A stretch of 26,549 nt of DNA from an uncultured Faecalibacterium sp. (GCA_934540955.1 CAKTCY010000027.1:1-26549), one strand, 5' to 3'; shown: positions 1-7,212, counted from the first letter of the stretch. Notes: generated by a model not told the origin, from the letters alone. Made by a program: numbers and translations.

Positions 1-350
1 CCGTTGACGCTGAGCAGACCCATCCATGCGTAGGTGCGCAGCAGAAAGTTCATCCACATGGGCAGCATGACCAGCATAAGCATGATGTGCTGCTTGTTCA
101 CCCGCAGACGGGACAGAAAATACCCCACCGGAAAGGCGATGATAAGGCAGATGACCGTGGCGATAAGCGCCAGCAGCAGGCTGCGGGCAAACACCGAGCC
201 GTAGCCGCTGATGGAGGTGAGGTTATTCAGGGTAAAGTTGCCCTCGGCGTCGGTCATGGCGTAGTACACCACAATGAACAGAGGCACAACGGTAAACAGC
301 ACCATCCATACAAAGTACGGATAGGCCAGCTTTTTATCATAGATCTTCAT
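1..350 (-). CDS. potB: Spermidine/putrescine ABC transporter permease PotB (N-terminal part, cut by window edge)
   Basis: The minus-strand frame starts with ATG at 348-350 (MKIYDKKLAYPYFVWMVLF) and runs off the window at base 1, so only about 116 residues are visible. It opens with a short cytoplasmic stretch, a hydrophobic segment at about residues 10-30, an extracytoplasmic loop, and further hydrophobic segments at about 57-78 and 88-103. The stretch with LPMWMNFLLRTYAWMGLL is typical of PotB/PotH-type inner-membrane permeases of polyamine ABC importers. The start lies 6 bases after the potA stop, so the two are almost certainly cotranscribed and translationally coupled. The family (MetI-like permease) is recognised from motif and context. 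Polyamine rather than another small cationic substrate is an inference from similarity of pattern. Confidence 0.85.
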   Translation of the reverse strand, partial: MKIYDKKLAYPYFVWMVLFTVVPLFIVVYYAMTDAEGNFTLNNLTSISGYGSVFARSLLLALIATVICLIIAFPVGYFLSRLRVNKQHIMLMLVMLPMWMNFLLRTYAWMGLLSVN

Positions 351-356
351 GGCACA

Positions 357-1403
357 TCACCCCTCGCTCCGCGCCATGATATGGATCTCGTTGGGACCGA
401 TGCGCATACCAATGGTCTCGCCGGGGGTGCAGGCGCGGGTGGAGTGGATCAGCCACTCGCGGCCTTCGCACTCGACGTGCATCTCAAAGTGCACGCCCTT
501 GAAGATGACATCGTTCACCACGCCCACAAGCTGGCCCTCCACGGGGGATACCACCTCGATATCCTCCGGGCGCACCACCACCTGCACGCTCTGCTCCCGG
601 GCAAAGCCGCGGTCCACGCAGGGGAAGTCCACACCGGAGAAGGACACCAGAAAGTCCTTGTGCATCACACCGTCCACGATGTTGGAATCGCCGATAAAGT
701 CTGCCACAAAGGCGTTTTTCGGCTCGTTGTAGATATCCTCCGGGGTGCCGATCTGCTGCACCTTGCCGCCGTTCATGACCACGACGGTATCGGACATGGT
801 AAGCGCTTCCTCCTGATCGTGGGTGACATAGATAAAGGTGATGTTCATCTCGCGCTGCAGCCGCTTGAGCTCCAGCTGCATCTCCTTGCGCAGCTTCAGG
901 TCCAGCGCGCCCAGCGGCTCGTCCAGCAGCAAAATCTCCGGCTCGTTGACCAGACTGCGGGCAATGGCTACGCGCTGCTGCTGACCGCCGGACATCTGGC
1001 TGATGCTGCGGCGCTCAAAGCCCTTTAAGCCCACGACCTCCAGCATATCGCGCACCTTGCGGCGGATGGTGTCCTCATCCAGCTTTTTGAGCCGCAGACC
1101 AAAGGCCACGTTCTCGAACACATTCAGGTGCGGGAACAGCGCGTATTTCTGGAACACGGTATTCACCGGGCGCTTGTAGGGCGGCACACCGGTAATGTCC
1201 TCTCCCTTCAGCAGCACCTTGCCGGCATTCGGCTCCAGAAAGCCTGCGATCAGGCGCAGGGTGGTGGTTTTGCCGCAGCCGGAGGAACCGAGCAGCGTCA
1301 CGAACTCCTTATCATGGATATCCAGATTCAGCCCATCCAGAATGCGCTGTCCATCAAATTCCACTACGATATCCCGCAGTGAAACGACCACCGAGTTGTC
1401 CAT
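357..1403 (-). CDS. potA: Spermidine/putrescine ABC transporter ATP-binding protein PotA
   Basis: This 348-residue ATPase would energise import of polyamines through the PotB/PotC permeases on the inner face of the membrane. Visible motifs are Walker A GSSGCGKTT at residues 39-47, Q-loop Q85, ABC signature MSGGQQQR at 137-144, Walker B ILLLDEP at 157-163 and H-loop H195. The C-terminal third has the shape of a TOBE_2 regulatory domain, as expected for the PotA/FbpC/MalK type. The frame stays open upstream to 1547, but the ATG at 1401-1403 is chosen because AGGAGG lies just upstream and the upstream peptide has no family character. The gene is first in its operon, directly before potB, and follows a strong promoter and a structured leader. 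Confidence 0.93.
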   Translation of the reverse strand: MDNSVVVSLRDIVVEFDGQRILDGLNLDIHDKEFVTLLGSSGCGKTTTLRLIAGFLEPNAGKVLLKGEDITGVPPYKRPVNTVFQKYALFPHLNVFENVAFGLRLKKLDEDTIRRKVRDMLEVVGLKGFERRSISQMSGGQQQRVAIARSLVNEPEILLLDEPLGALDLKLRKEMQLELKRLQREMNITFIYVTHDQEEALTMSDTVVVMNGGKVQQIGTPEDIYNEPKNAFVADFIGDSNIVDGVMHKDFLVSFSGVDFPCVDRGFAREQSVQVVVRPEDIEVVSPVEGQLVGVVNDVIFKGVHFEMHVECEGREWLIHSTRACTPGETIGMRIGPNEIHIMARSEG

Positions 1404-1435
1404 TTTATATGTTATCCTCCTTGTTCTCAGATACG

Positions 1436-1491
1436 AAAAAAGACAGGGAGCCTGCCCCATCTTTTTTGCGTATACGGGGTGCTCCGCCCCG
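1436..1491 (-). promoter_or_regulatory. potA leader with two stem-loops, the second attenuator-like
   Basis: In the minus-strand transcript the first stem is CGGGG/CCCCG (1487-1491 with 1475-1479, 7-base loop). The second pairs GGG with CCC (1455-1457 with 1446-1448, 6-base loop). It is extended by two G-U pairs and then by AAAAAAGA paired with UCUUUUUU (1436-1443 with 1460-1467). The second hairpin is therefore followed by, or encloses, a six-U run, as in a weak intrinsic terminator. It ends about 20 bases before the ribosome site of potA. That it regulates potA is inference. Confidence 0.45.
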
Positions 1492-1536
1492 CGCAGCAGC
1501 ATGATTTTGCGCGGCGAGCTTACCCTGTCACGGTTT

Positions 1537-1565
1537 ATAATAAACAATCACAGTCGGATTGTCAA
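1537..1565 (-). promoter_or_regulatory. Promoter of the potA-potB operon
   Basis: On the minus strand TTGACA (1560-1565) and TATTAT (1537-1542) are separated by exactly 17 bases. This is a near-consensus housekeeping promoter. Transcription would begin near 1530 and give a leader of about 125 bases before the potA start. Confidence 0.8.
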
Positions 1566-1653
1566 TCACTCTGCCGCTGTTTGCCGAAACTTTATAAAAA
1601 GCTGCAAAAAAATATACGCTGCGCCTTGGTTTCGGCACAGCGTACAAAAGGAA

Positions 1654-2631
1654 TCATTCCTGCGTTTTCAGGTCGTTTTCCGTCAGCAGAAGGGCCTGCA
1701 CAGTGCTGGTATCCACTGTGTATACCGAAGGTTCGCCCCCAACTTGCAGATACCACCCGTCCGTACCGCAGGCGTAGGCCAGCTGCACGGTGGAGCCGTC
1801 CTCGCTGGTAACTGCGGCGGTGAATACCGGTGCATCAAAGCCGCAGGCGGCAAGGTCAGCGTCCGTGGTCTGGGCGGTGGCATAGGTGCACAAGGCAGAC
1901 AGCAGGCTTTGCACCTTGTCCTGTGCAAGGCTGGCAGTGGGGTCAGAAGCCAGCCGCCACACCGTCTCATAGGCAGCGGAAGAAGCGCTGTCAGCGCTTT
2001 CGGCAGGCTCGCTGACGGCATTCAAAGTGACGGAGGTACCATCGGCCAGCGTGTAGGCCACCTGCGTAATGGCAGAAGCGGTAAGCCCAGTAGGGCAGAA
2101 GCTGCCGAAGAGCCCGGCCTTATCCAGCTGGAAGCAGGCGGCTTTGTTGCCGCTGACCGTGTAGATGGCATCGTCCCCGGCTTTTTGCACATAGAGATCC
2201 CCGGTGACCGGGTTCTCTACCCCGAAGGTCAAGGTGGTGCTCTGCCCTGCCGCTGTTACCGTGACGGTGAGCTGCGGGGCATCCAGACCGTAGTCCTCCC
2301 CTGCCTGCGGTGTCAGGCTGCGCTTGGCATTCAGTGCCATCAGGGCGGTGCGCATGGTGTTGCAGGCGCTCTCGTCCAGATGATAGGCAGGGTCCTGTGC
2401 CAGCTGCCAGCTGCCGCCGGAATATTGCAGGGTGTAGGTCTGGCCGTTATAGGTATACTCGATCTGCTCCAGGTCCTCGGCAGCAAAGGTGGAAAGGGGG
2501 ATGCTGCCCTCGGCAGCGGCGCTAGCGGCCTGCTCGGCCTTGGCGTTGCTGCGGGTCACCGCCCACAGCGCCGCGCCCAGCAGCACTGCCGCTGCCAGCA
2601 GCGCCAACAGGACACGCTGTTTTGTTTTCAT
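1654..2631 (-). CDS. DUF4340-type membrane-anchored protein
   Basis: This is a 325-residue protein of unknown biochemical role. It starts with a short basic stretch (MKTKQR) and one hydrophobic segment at about residues 7-25, so it is probably anchored in the membrane with the rest outside. The body shows the repeating pattern of DUF4340 proteins: a YTYNGQTYTL-like strand pair, then a W.L....YHLD region, and similar elements again near residues 200-320. The start ATG at 2629-2631 has AAGGAG upstream, which overlaps the stop of the preceding GldG-like gene. It is the last gene of a four-gene ABC operon, the usual place for DUF4340 genes in Clostridia, so it probably works with that transporter. 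No catalytic motif is seen. Confidence 0.75.
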   Translation of the reverse strand: MKTKQRVLLALLAAAVLLGAALWAVTRSNAKAEQAASAAAEGSIPLSTFAAEDLEQIEYTYNGQTYTLQYSGGSWQLAQDPAYHLDESACNTMRTALMALNAKRSLTPQAGEDYGLDAPQLTVTVTAAGQSTTLTFGVENPVTGDLYVQKAGDDAIYTVSGNKAACFQLDKAGLFGSFCPTGLTASAITQVAYTLADGTSVTLNAVSEPAESADSASSAAYETVWRLASDPTASLAQDKVQSLLSALCTYATAQTTDADLAACGFDAPVFTAAVTSEDGSTVQLAYACGTDGWYLQVGGEPSVYTVDTSTVQALLLTENDLKTQE

Positions 2632-2641
2632 GGCGGGCTCC

Positions 2642-4075
2642 TTATCTGCGGCGGCGCAGCAGCACCACCACTGCCCCGGCGATAAGCACCGCCGCCGGGA
2701 GCACGAACACAAAGGTCAGCCCCAGTGCTGCGGCGGTGGAGCCCGCCACCGTGATGGGCTCGGCCTCCAGCGCCTTGGTGTCCACAAGGACATCCTGCCC
2801 TACCAGCGAGGCAGCGCAGCCCTGCAAAAAGGTCAGGTTGCCGGGCATGGACTGATAAAGCTGCTCGTTATCCATGTTGGGACAGCCGATCCAGAGGACC
2901 TCTGCGCCGGTGTCCTCGTTCCGTGCCCAGACAGCCAGTGCAAAGGGGCCTTCTGCGTCCCCGTCCTCCCGCTCCATGGTGGTAAGGTCGTTGATATCGG
3001 CCTTGGCATAGGCAGCGGAAGAGCTGTTCAGCAGCGGCTCGGCGGTGACATTATCGGTCTCGGTGACCGTGATGCCCTGCGCCACCGACAGCATGACATG
3101 GGTATTGGTATTCACGCCGTTCAGCGCGGTGCTCTCGGTGGGCGTGCCGTAGTCCGGCAGCAGCGACCATGCAGAGTTATACAGTGCCTTGCTGCTGTCG
3201 CCCTCCACCACCATGCCCTCTGCGCGGGCAAGGCCGAACTGCGCCAGCACGGCATCCAGCTGCGGGGTCTGGGCGTAGACGCTGCTGGTCAGCAGCAGCT
3301 TGCCGCCCGCCGCCAGATACGCCTGCAGCTGGCTGATCTCATCCACAAGGCCGTCCCCTGCGGCAAAATCGCTGGTGGGTGCGTTGATGATGAGCAGGTC
3401 GCAGTCCTCCGGGATGGTGCTCGTGAGCAGGTCCAGCGGCTGGGCGTCGATATTCTGGGCGTCCAGCGCATCGGTCAGAGAGTCGGTCAGGGTCTGCTCG
3501 CCGTGGTTGGTGGTATAGTAGGCGTGGCTCTGCCCGGCTGCAGTAAGCTTATAAATGGCAGAGGTGATCTGCTTTTCGCCGCCAAAGGTCACGCTGGCAG
3601 AGCCAGTGGTGTAGTAATCGGTGTAGTCGTACTCGTACAGGTCGGCGGCATCCAGCACGGTGCTGTTCTCCCCGCAGGTGACGATCAGACTGCCGGTGGA
3701 AACATTCTCCGCGCCGTACTTTGCGGCAAAGGTGGGGTACAGGGTGGGGTCTTTCTGCTCCCAGCTCAGGTGCCCGCTCTCGGCGGCGTAGTGATCCAGC
3801 AGCTTTGTGATGATGGCATCCTCGCTGCCGGTCTCGCAGAGGTAATAGATGTGCACATCCTTTTCCAGCCCCTCCACCAGCGCTTTGGTGCTGTCGCTCA
3901 GGGTGTACATTTTGGCCTCGGAGAGGTCGAACTCGGTATATTTTGCAGGGATGGCCCGCACCAGCAGGTTGAGCAGCACCGCCAGCACCAGCACTGCCGC
4001 CAACATGGCGGTGGACAGCAGACCGCTGCGGAACACCCTGCCCTTCTGAGAGGATGCGTTCTTGTTCCATTTCAT
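2642..4075 (-). CDS. GldG-like ABC transporter auxiliary membrane protein
   Basis: The protein has 477 residues. It has an N-terminal membrane segment at about residues 18-40, a large presumably extracytoplasmic domain, and a C-terminal membrane segment at about 450-472 that ends in a basic RRRR tail. The early part (residues 46-75, with TEFDLSEAKMYTLSDST) and the LLIINAPTSDF stretch match the ABC_transp_aux (GldG) family pattern. GldG proteins act with GldA and GldF, and the preceding two genes here are of exactly that type. ATG at 4073-4075 follows GAGGAGG, and the gap to the permease gene is 15 bases. In Bacteroidetes the family serves gliding motility. In Firmicutes its substrate is not known, and nothing here identifies one. 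Confidence 0.78.
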   Translation of the reverse strand: MKWNKNASSQKGRVFRSGLLSTAMLAAVLVLAVLLNLLVRAIPAKYTEFDLSEAKMYTLSDSTKALVEGLEKDVHIYYLCETGSEDAIITKLLDHYAAESGHLSWEQKDPTLYPTFAAKYGAENVSTGSLIVTCGENSTVLDAADLYEYDYTDYYTTGSASVTFGGEKQITSAIYKLTAAGQSHAYYTTNHGEQTLTDSLTDALDAQNIDAQPLDLLTSTIPEDCDLLIINAPTSDFAAGDGLVDEISQLQAYLAAGGKLLLTSSVYAQTPQLDAVLAQFGLARAEGMVVEGDSSKALYNSAWSLLPDYGTPTESTALNGVNTNTHVMLSVAQGITVTETDNVTAEPLLNSSSAAYAKADINDLTTMEREDGDAEGPFALAVWARNEDTGAEVLWIGCPNMDNEQLYQSMPGNLTFLQGCAASLVGQDVLVDTKALEAEPITVAGSTAAALGLTFVFVLPAAVLIAGAVVVLLRRRR

Positions 4076-4090
4076 CGTTGTGGCCTCCTC

Positions 4091-4963
4091 TCAGTTCCAG
4101 CGGCGCTTTTCCAGCCCCTGCGCGGTGAAAAACAGGAACACCGCCGCTACGGTCAGATAGTAGACCAGCGTGGGGATAGAAAAGCTGCTGTTGACAAATT
4201 CTTCAAAGGGGGTAAACAGGCACAGGGCACTGAGCACCGCGCTGAAGGCTTCGGTCAGCCAGCTGCTCTTGAGCAGAAACAGCGCCGTAAGTGCCACGCA
4301 GCACCCCGCAAAGGAAAGACAGCCCAGTGTAAAGCTTTTGCTGCGCAGCCCCGCCACCACGCTGAGCACAGCGGCAATGGCGGTGAACATTGCCAGTGCC
4401 ACCGCACTGCCGGTGGTGAACATGGTGCGCAGGCTGGGCATCATATAGGCCAGCAGCAGCGCCGCCACACCGGATACGGCGGCGATGATCTGGTTTTCGG
4501 TCAGGCTGGAAAGGAACACCCCGATGGCAATGGCTGCGCAGCCCATGAGGTAGTAGCACAACAGGGCAGAAAAATTGGCCAGTGTGCTGGTGCCGGTAGC
4601 GCCCAGCACCTTCAGCACAAGGATCATGCCCGCATCCACAAGGCAGGGCAGCGCAAAAATGACGCACAGGGCAAAGTATTTGCCCAGCACGATGCCGCCC
4701 ACCGACACCGGACTTGTGAGCAGCAGCTGGTCGGTGCGGCTGTGGCGTTCCTCTGCAAAGGAGCGCATGGTGAGCACCGGGATGTAGAGCAACAGCACAA
4801 AAATGGTGCGGTACAGCGTATAGTAGCCAAAGTCCGGCAGGCCATAGCCCAGATTCAGCGCCACAAAGTAGATGGCCGTAGCCGCCAGCATAAAGGCGGT
4901 AAGCACCGCACCGATCATGCCGTGAAAGCAGCTGCGGAGTTCTCGTTTAAAGATGGCAAGCAT
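4091..4963 (-). CDS. ABC-2 type transporter permease (GldF-like)
   Basis: This 290-residue integral membrane protein starts MLAIFKRELRSCFHG, the amphipathic lead-in typical of ABC-2 permeases. About six hydrophobic segments follow. Between the second and third lies the charged stretch RSFAEERHSRTDQLLLTSPVS, cytoplasmic in this family and the likely contact with the ATPase. It would form the membrane channel of an exporter with the upstream ATP-binding protein. The ATG at 4961-4963 lies one base after the stop of the ATPase gene, with GGGAGGG inside the end of that gene, so translation is coupled. The cargo cannot be told from sequence. Confidence 0.85.
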   Translation of the reverse strand: MLAIFKRELRSCFHGMIGAVLTAFMLAATAIYFVALNLGYGLPDFGYYTLYRTIFVLLLYIPVLTMRSFAEERHSRTDQLLLTSPVSVGGIVLGKYFALCVIFALPCLVDAGMILVLKVLGATGTSTLANFSALLCYYLMGCAAIAIGVFLSSLTENQIIAAVSGVAALLLAYMMPSLRTMFTTGSAVALAMFTAIAAVLSVVAGLRSKSFTLGCLSFAGCCVALTALFLLKSSWLTEAFSAVLSALCLFTPFEEFVNSSFSIPTLVYYLTVAAVFLFFTAQGLEKRRWN

Positions 4964-4964
4964 C

Positions 4965-5933
4965 TCAGTTTCCCTCCCCTTCTGCCGGGGCTTCCTGCTC
5001 CGGCGTTTTTTCGGTCAGCGCAAGGAATACTTCCTCAAGGCTGCGGTTCTCGGCGGCAAGCGCCAGCACAGTGCACCCGGCCCCGGTCAGTGCCCGGGAC
5101 ACGGCAGCGCGGCGGTCGGCGGCGTCCTCGCTCTCGGCGGTAAAGGTCACCTGACCGTCCGCGGCGCTTTCCAGCTCTACCCGGCAGATGCCCGGCACAC
5201 TGCGCACTGCGGCCAGCACAGTGTCCGTCTCGCCCTGCGCGGTAGCGCGCAGACGGCTGCCGGGGTTCAGCGTCTCGCCCAGCTCCTCCGGGCTGCCTAC
5301 CGCCACCAGACGGCCTTTAGAGAGGATGAGCACCTGCTGGCACACGGCCTGCACCTCGCTGAGGATGTGGCTGGACAGGATGACCGTGTGCGCCTTGCCC
5401 AGTTCCCGGATAAGGCTGCGGATCTCGATGACCTGCGCAGGGTCCAGACCCACGGTGGGCTCGTCCAGAATGATGAGCTGCGGGCTGCCCAACAACGCCT
5501 GTGCGATGCCCACCCGCTGACGGTAGCCCTTGGACAGGCTGCGGATGACCCGGGGCAGCACTTCTTCCAGCCCGGTGCGGCGGGCAGCGGCCAGCACCTG
5601 CTGCTTGCGCTGCGCACGCTTGACCCCCTTGAGCTCTGCCACAAAGTTCAGATACTCCTGCACGGTCATTTCCGGGTAGAGCGGCGGCTGCTCCGGCAGG
5701 TAGCCCACACAGGCTTTGGCCTGCTGCGCCTGCTCCGGCAGACGGAACCCGGCTACCTTCACCTCGCCCTCAGTGGGGGCAAGATAGCCGGTAAGGATAT
5801 TCATAATGGTGGATTTGCCCGCGCCGTTGGGCCCCAGCAGGCCGTAGATCTGGCCGTCTGGCACCGTAAATGAGAGATCCTGCACGGCAGGGCGGCTGCC
5901 GTAGGACTTGCTCAGGTGAGAAACTTCGATCAC
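4965..5933 (-). CDS. ABC transporter ATP-binding protein (GldA-like)
   Basis: The 322-residue ATPase has Walker A GPNGAGKST at residues 34-42, signature LSKGYRQR at 133-140, Walker B LIILDEP ending at residue 159, and H-loop H189. The last third is the variable domain common in ABC-2 exporter ATPases and ends in an acidic, Glu-rich tail. The start is GTG at 5931-5933. AAAAGGAG at 5942-5949 is well placed for it and no ATG competes. It is the first gene of the operon with the GldF-like, GldG-like and DUF4340 genes. A terminator separates it from rpmE upstream, so it needs its own promoter. Only weak -10-like AT-rich stretches are seen around 6005-6045. Confidence 0.88.
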   Translation of the reverse strand: MIEVSHLSKSYGSRPAVQDLSFTVPDGQIYGLLGPNGAGKSTIMNILTGYLAPTEGEVKVAGFRLPEQAQQAKACVGYLPEQPPLYPEMTVQEYLNFVAELKGVKRAQRKQQVLAAARRTGLEEVLPRVIRSLSKGYRQRVGIAQALLGSPQLIILDEPTVGLDPAQVIEIRSLIRELGKAHTVILSSHILSEVQAVCQQVLILSKGRLVAVGSPEELGETLNPGSRLRATAQGETDTVLAAVRSVPGICRVELESAADGQVTFTAESEDAADRRAAVSRALTGAGCTVLALAAENRSLEEVFLALTEKTPEQEAPAEGEGN

Positions 5934-5967
5934 AGCAAACTCTCCTTTTATTTTAGAAGCTGTTTTG

Positions 5968-5997
5968 CGGAAAGCGGCATGGACGCAGCGCTTTCCG
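5968..5997. repeat. Perfect 9-base inverted repeat upstream of the GldA-like gene
   Basis: CGGAAAGCG at 5968-5976 and its reverse complement CGCTTTCCG at 5989-5997 flank a 12-base loop. It lies about 35 bases before the GTG start, so it would be a leader hairpin in the mRNA or a DNA operator. No U-run follows, so it is not a terminator. Confidence 0.6.
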
Positions 5998-6085
5998 GTT
6001 TGGAACTGCTATATTTTAGATGGAAAATGTGTTTAAATTAAGACAATCCTGTGTGGGAAAACGAAACATTATTCCCACAAAACGC

Positions 6086-6115
6086 AAAAATGCCGCCTCC
6101 CGAAGGAAGCGGCAT
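6086..6115 (-). terminator. Intrinsic terminator of rpmE
   Basis: Reading the minus strand after the rpmE stop, ATGCCGC and GCGGCAT form a stem with TTCC..GGA pairing inside around a TTCG loop. A five-T run follows at once (6086-6090). It separates rpmE from the ABC operon downstream. Confidence 0.85.
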
Positions 6116-6129
6116 GAGATAGCCTATAA

Positions 6130-6330
6130 TTACTTACGGCCGAAACGCTTGTTGAAGCGCTCAACACGTCCGCCGGTGTCAACCAGCTTCTGCTTGCCAG
6201 TGTAGAAAGGATGGCACTTGGAGCAAACTTCGACGTGGATCTCGGGCTTAGTGGAACGAGTGTTGATGACATTACCGCAAGCGCAGGTAATGGTGCAGTC
6301 AACGTAGTTCGGATGGATACCCTGTTTCAT
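6130..6330 (-). CDS. rpmE: 50S ribosomal protein L31 (zinc-ribbon, C+ type)
   Basis: This 66-residue protein begins [20 protein letters not shown], the hallmark start of bacterial L31. Cysteines at residues 16, 18, 36 and 39 make the zinc-binding set that defines the C+ form. The tail [17 protein letters not shown] is also typical. L31 lies at the central bridge between ribosomal subunits. The frame has an earlier GTG (6337-6339), but the ATG at 6328-6330 is chosen because GAGG at 6339-6342 is 8 bases before it and the product then starts at the family's usual residue. The gene is alone, with its own extended -10 promoter and terminator. Confidence 0.97.
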   Translation of the reverse strand: MKQGIHPNYVDCTITCACGNVINTRSTKPEIHVEVCSKCHPFYTGKQKLVDTGGRVERFNKRFGRK

Positions 6331-6439
6331 TCTTTTCACCTCAATTCTGGTTCTGACGTATTGGGGCCATATTTAATGTATGTGCCCATCACAACCTTCA
6401 ATATCGGCTACCCCGTCGAGCGGCCTTGGAAACGATTGC
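6331..6439 (-). promoter_or_regulatory. rpmE leader, candidate L31-type autoregulatory RNA
   Basis: The predicted transcript carries about 110 untranslated bases before rpmE. Complementary elements are visible, for example TGGGC (plus 6384-6388 region) with GCCCCA near 6362-6368 on the minus strand, and GGCC pairs further out. L31 leaders are described in Firmicutes as ribosomal-protein autoregulatory RNAs, but the match to that published consensus could not be tested here. Confidence 0.3.
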
Positions 6440-6445
6440 CCTACT

Positions 6446-6473
6446 ATTATAGCACGAATCGGCCAGAATGCAA
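6446..6473 (-). promoter_or_regulatory. Promoter of rpmE
   Basis: Minus-strand TTGCAT (6468-6473) and TATAAT (6446-6451) are 16 bases apart. TG one base before the -10 gives an extended -10 element. The perfect -10 fits a highly expressed ribosomal protein gene. Confidence 0.8.
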
Positions 6474-6491
6474 GAGGGAATTTTAAGTTTT

Positions 6492-6779
6492 TTACAGCTT
6501 TTGCAGCGTCCAGCCCTTTTGTGCGGCCAGCTGTTCCAGCTCCCGGTAGGAAAGCCGCAGCTGCGCAATGTTGAAGCTCGGCAGCTCCGCAAGGCAGCTG
6601 CCGTCCTGTACCCGGTGCAGCAGCTTGCGCACCGGCAACTCCGGTTCGCCGTCCAGCGTATCCAGCCCGGCTACATATTCTCCACACCGGGGCAGCGGCC
6701 GCTGCCAGTCGATGGTTTTGCAGACCCTTGCAAGCGTAAGATGTTTGCAGGATACCGTCTGCCGGAATTCCAGTTTCAT
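6492..6779 (-). CDS. Hypothetical 95-residue protein
   Basis: No family is recognised. The product is a small soluble-looking protein with four cysteines (about residues 11, 20, 32 and 62), no signal peptide and no membrane segment. The C-terminal part (QLRLSYRELEQLAAQKGW) looks helical. ATG at 6777-6779 follows GGGGAG. The gene is real by its good ribosome site and by a consensus-like promoter with TTGACA at 6855-6860. It is divergent from a small XRE regulator and shares an intergenic region with operator-like repeats, so it may be the target of that regulator. Its stop lies just upstream of the rpmE promoter, and no clear terminator was seen for it. Confidence 0.65.
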   Translation of the reverse strand: MKLEFRQTVSCKHLTLARVCKTIDWQRPLPRCGEYVAGLDTLDGEPELPVRKLLHRVQDGSCLAELPSFNIAQLRLSYRELEQLAAQKGWTLQKL

Positions 6780-6795
6780 GATGCTCTCCCCTTTT

Positions 6796-6825
6796 GTGCC
6801 GGATATTTACAGTTATGCCCGGCAC
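6796..6825. repeat. 7-base inverted repeat in the leader of the 95-residue gene
   Basis: GTGCCGG (6796-6802) and CCGGCAC (6819-6825) are perfect complements around a 16-base loop. They sit between the predicted promoter and the ribosome site of the 95-residue gene, so they could form an mRNA hairpin or an operator. Confidence 0.5.
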
Positions 6826-6831
6826 AATACC

Positions 6832-6860
6832 ATGATATAACATTTTGTTTTATATGTCAA
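6832..6860 (-). promoter_or_regulatory. Promoter of the 95-residue gene
   Basis: Minus-strand TTGACA (6855-6860) and TATCAT (6832-6837) have 17-base spacing. One operator-like repeat covers the spacer and the other adjoins the upstream side of the -35, the geometry expected of a repressed promoter. Confidence 0.65.
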
Positions 6861-6876
6861 TATAACATTTCGTTAT
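6837..6876. promoter_or_regulatory. Two operator-like dyads between the XRE gene and the 95-residue gene
   Basis: ATAACATTTCGTTAT (6862-6876) is a dyad of ATAAC and GTTAT with a 5-base centre. ATAACATTTTGTTTT (6837-6851) is a close copy exactly 25 bases away. A further half site GTTAT lies at 6812-6816. Paired dyads like these are typical binding sites of small XRE regulators, and one such gene starts 42 bases downstream. Confidence 0.6.
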
Positions 6877-6917
6877 GCCTATACTTTACCTTAAATAAAG
6901 CTTTTGAGGTAAGCGCC

Positions 6918-7142
6918 ATGTATCAACGCATCCGGGATCTGCGGGAGGATCGTGATCTGCTGCAAAAGGATGTTGCGGTGTATCTGAAATGTACCCAGGT
7001 CTGCTATTCCAATTACGAGACCGGTAAGCGGGATATCCCCACCGAGGTGCTGATCCAGCTTGCCCGCCTCTACCATACCAGTACAGATTATATCCTTGGT
7101 CTTACAGACGACAGTGCCCCGCCCATCCCCCGCAAAGCATAA
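6918..7142 (+). CDS. Small XRE-family helix-turn-helix regulator
   Basis: This 74-residue protein consists of one HTH_3 domain. Residues 3-60 show the five-helix pattern: RIRDLREDRDLLQKDVAVYL, then the recognition helix around TQVCYSNYETGKRDIPT, then LARLYHTSTDYILGLTD. The motif YSNYETGKR..P is characteristic of Cro/C1-type regulators in Firmicutes. ATG at 6918-6920 is preceded by GAGGT; the same frame is open back to 6468 but the upstream part has no domain. With no ligand domain it is probably a simple dimeric repressor acting on the dyads in its upstream region and controlling itself and the divergent 95-residue gene. An antitoxin role is possible but not shown. Confidence 0.88.
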   Translation: MYQRIRDLREDRDLLQKDVAVYLKCTQVCYSNYETGKRDIPTEVLIQLARLYHTSTDYILGLTDDSAPPIPRKA

Positions 7143-7199
7143 AAACTGCCCCCGAAGCAGCACGGTCTTGTGCGCTGCTTCGGGGGCAGTCTGTTTTTG
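7141..7199. terminator. Bidirectional terminator between the XRE gene and rnr
   Basis: A 17-base perfect stem, 7145-7161 with 7174-7190 (ACTGCCCCCGAAGCAGC and its complement), has a 12-base loop. It is flanked by A5 on the left and a T-rich run on the right. It can end the plus-strand XRE transcript and the minus-strand rnr transcript. Confidence 0.92.
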
Positions 7200-7212
7200 T
7201 TCTATTATAAGG

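Noticed and set aside
1404..1547. Longer potA with 48 extra N-terminal residues
   Set aside because: The extra part covers the promoter and leader hairpins, while the ATG at 1401-1403 has an AGGAGG site and gives the usual family start.
2489..5143. Very long plus-strand open frame of 884 codons
   Set aside because: It lies opposite the GldG-like, permease and DUF4340 genes, crosses gene borders, has low-complexity His/Gln/Gly-rich composition and no good ribosome site. It is a shadow of GC-biased codons.
5934..6060. Promoter of the GldA-like operon
   Set aside because: Only weak pairs such as TTTAAA with TATAGC at 18 bases; not enough to call.
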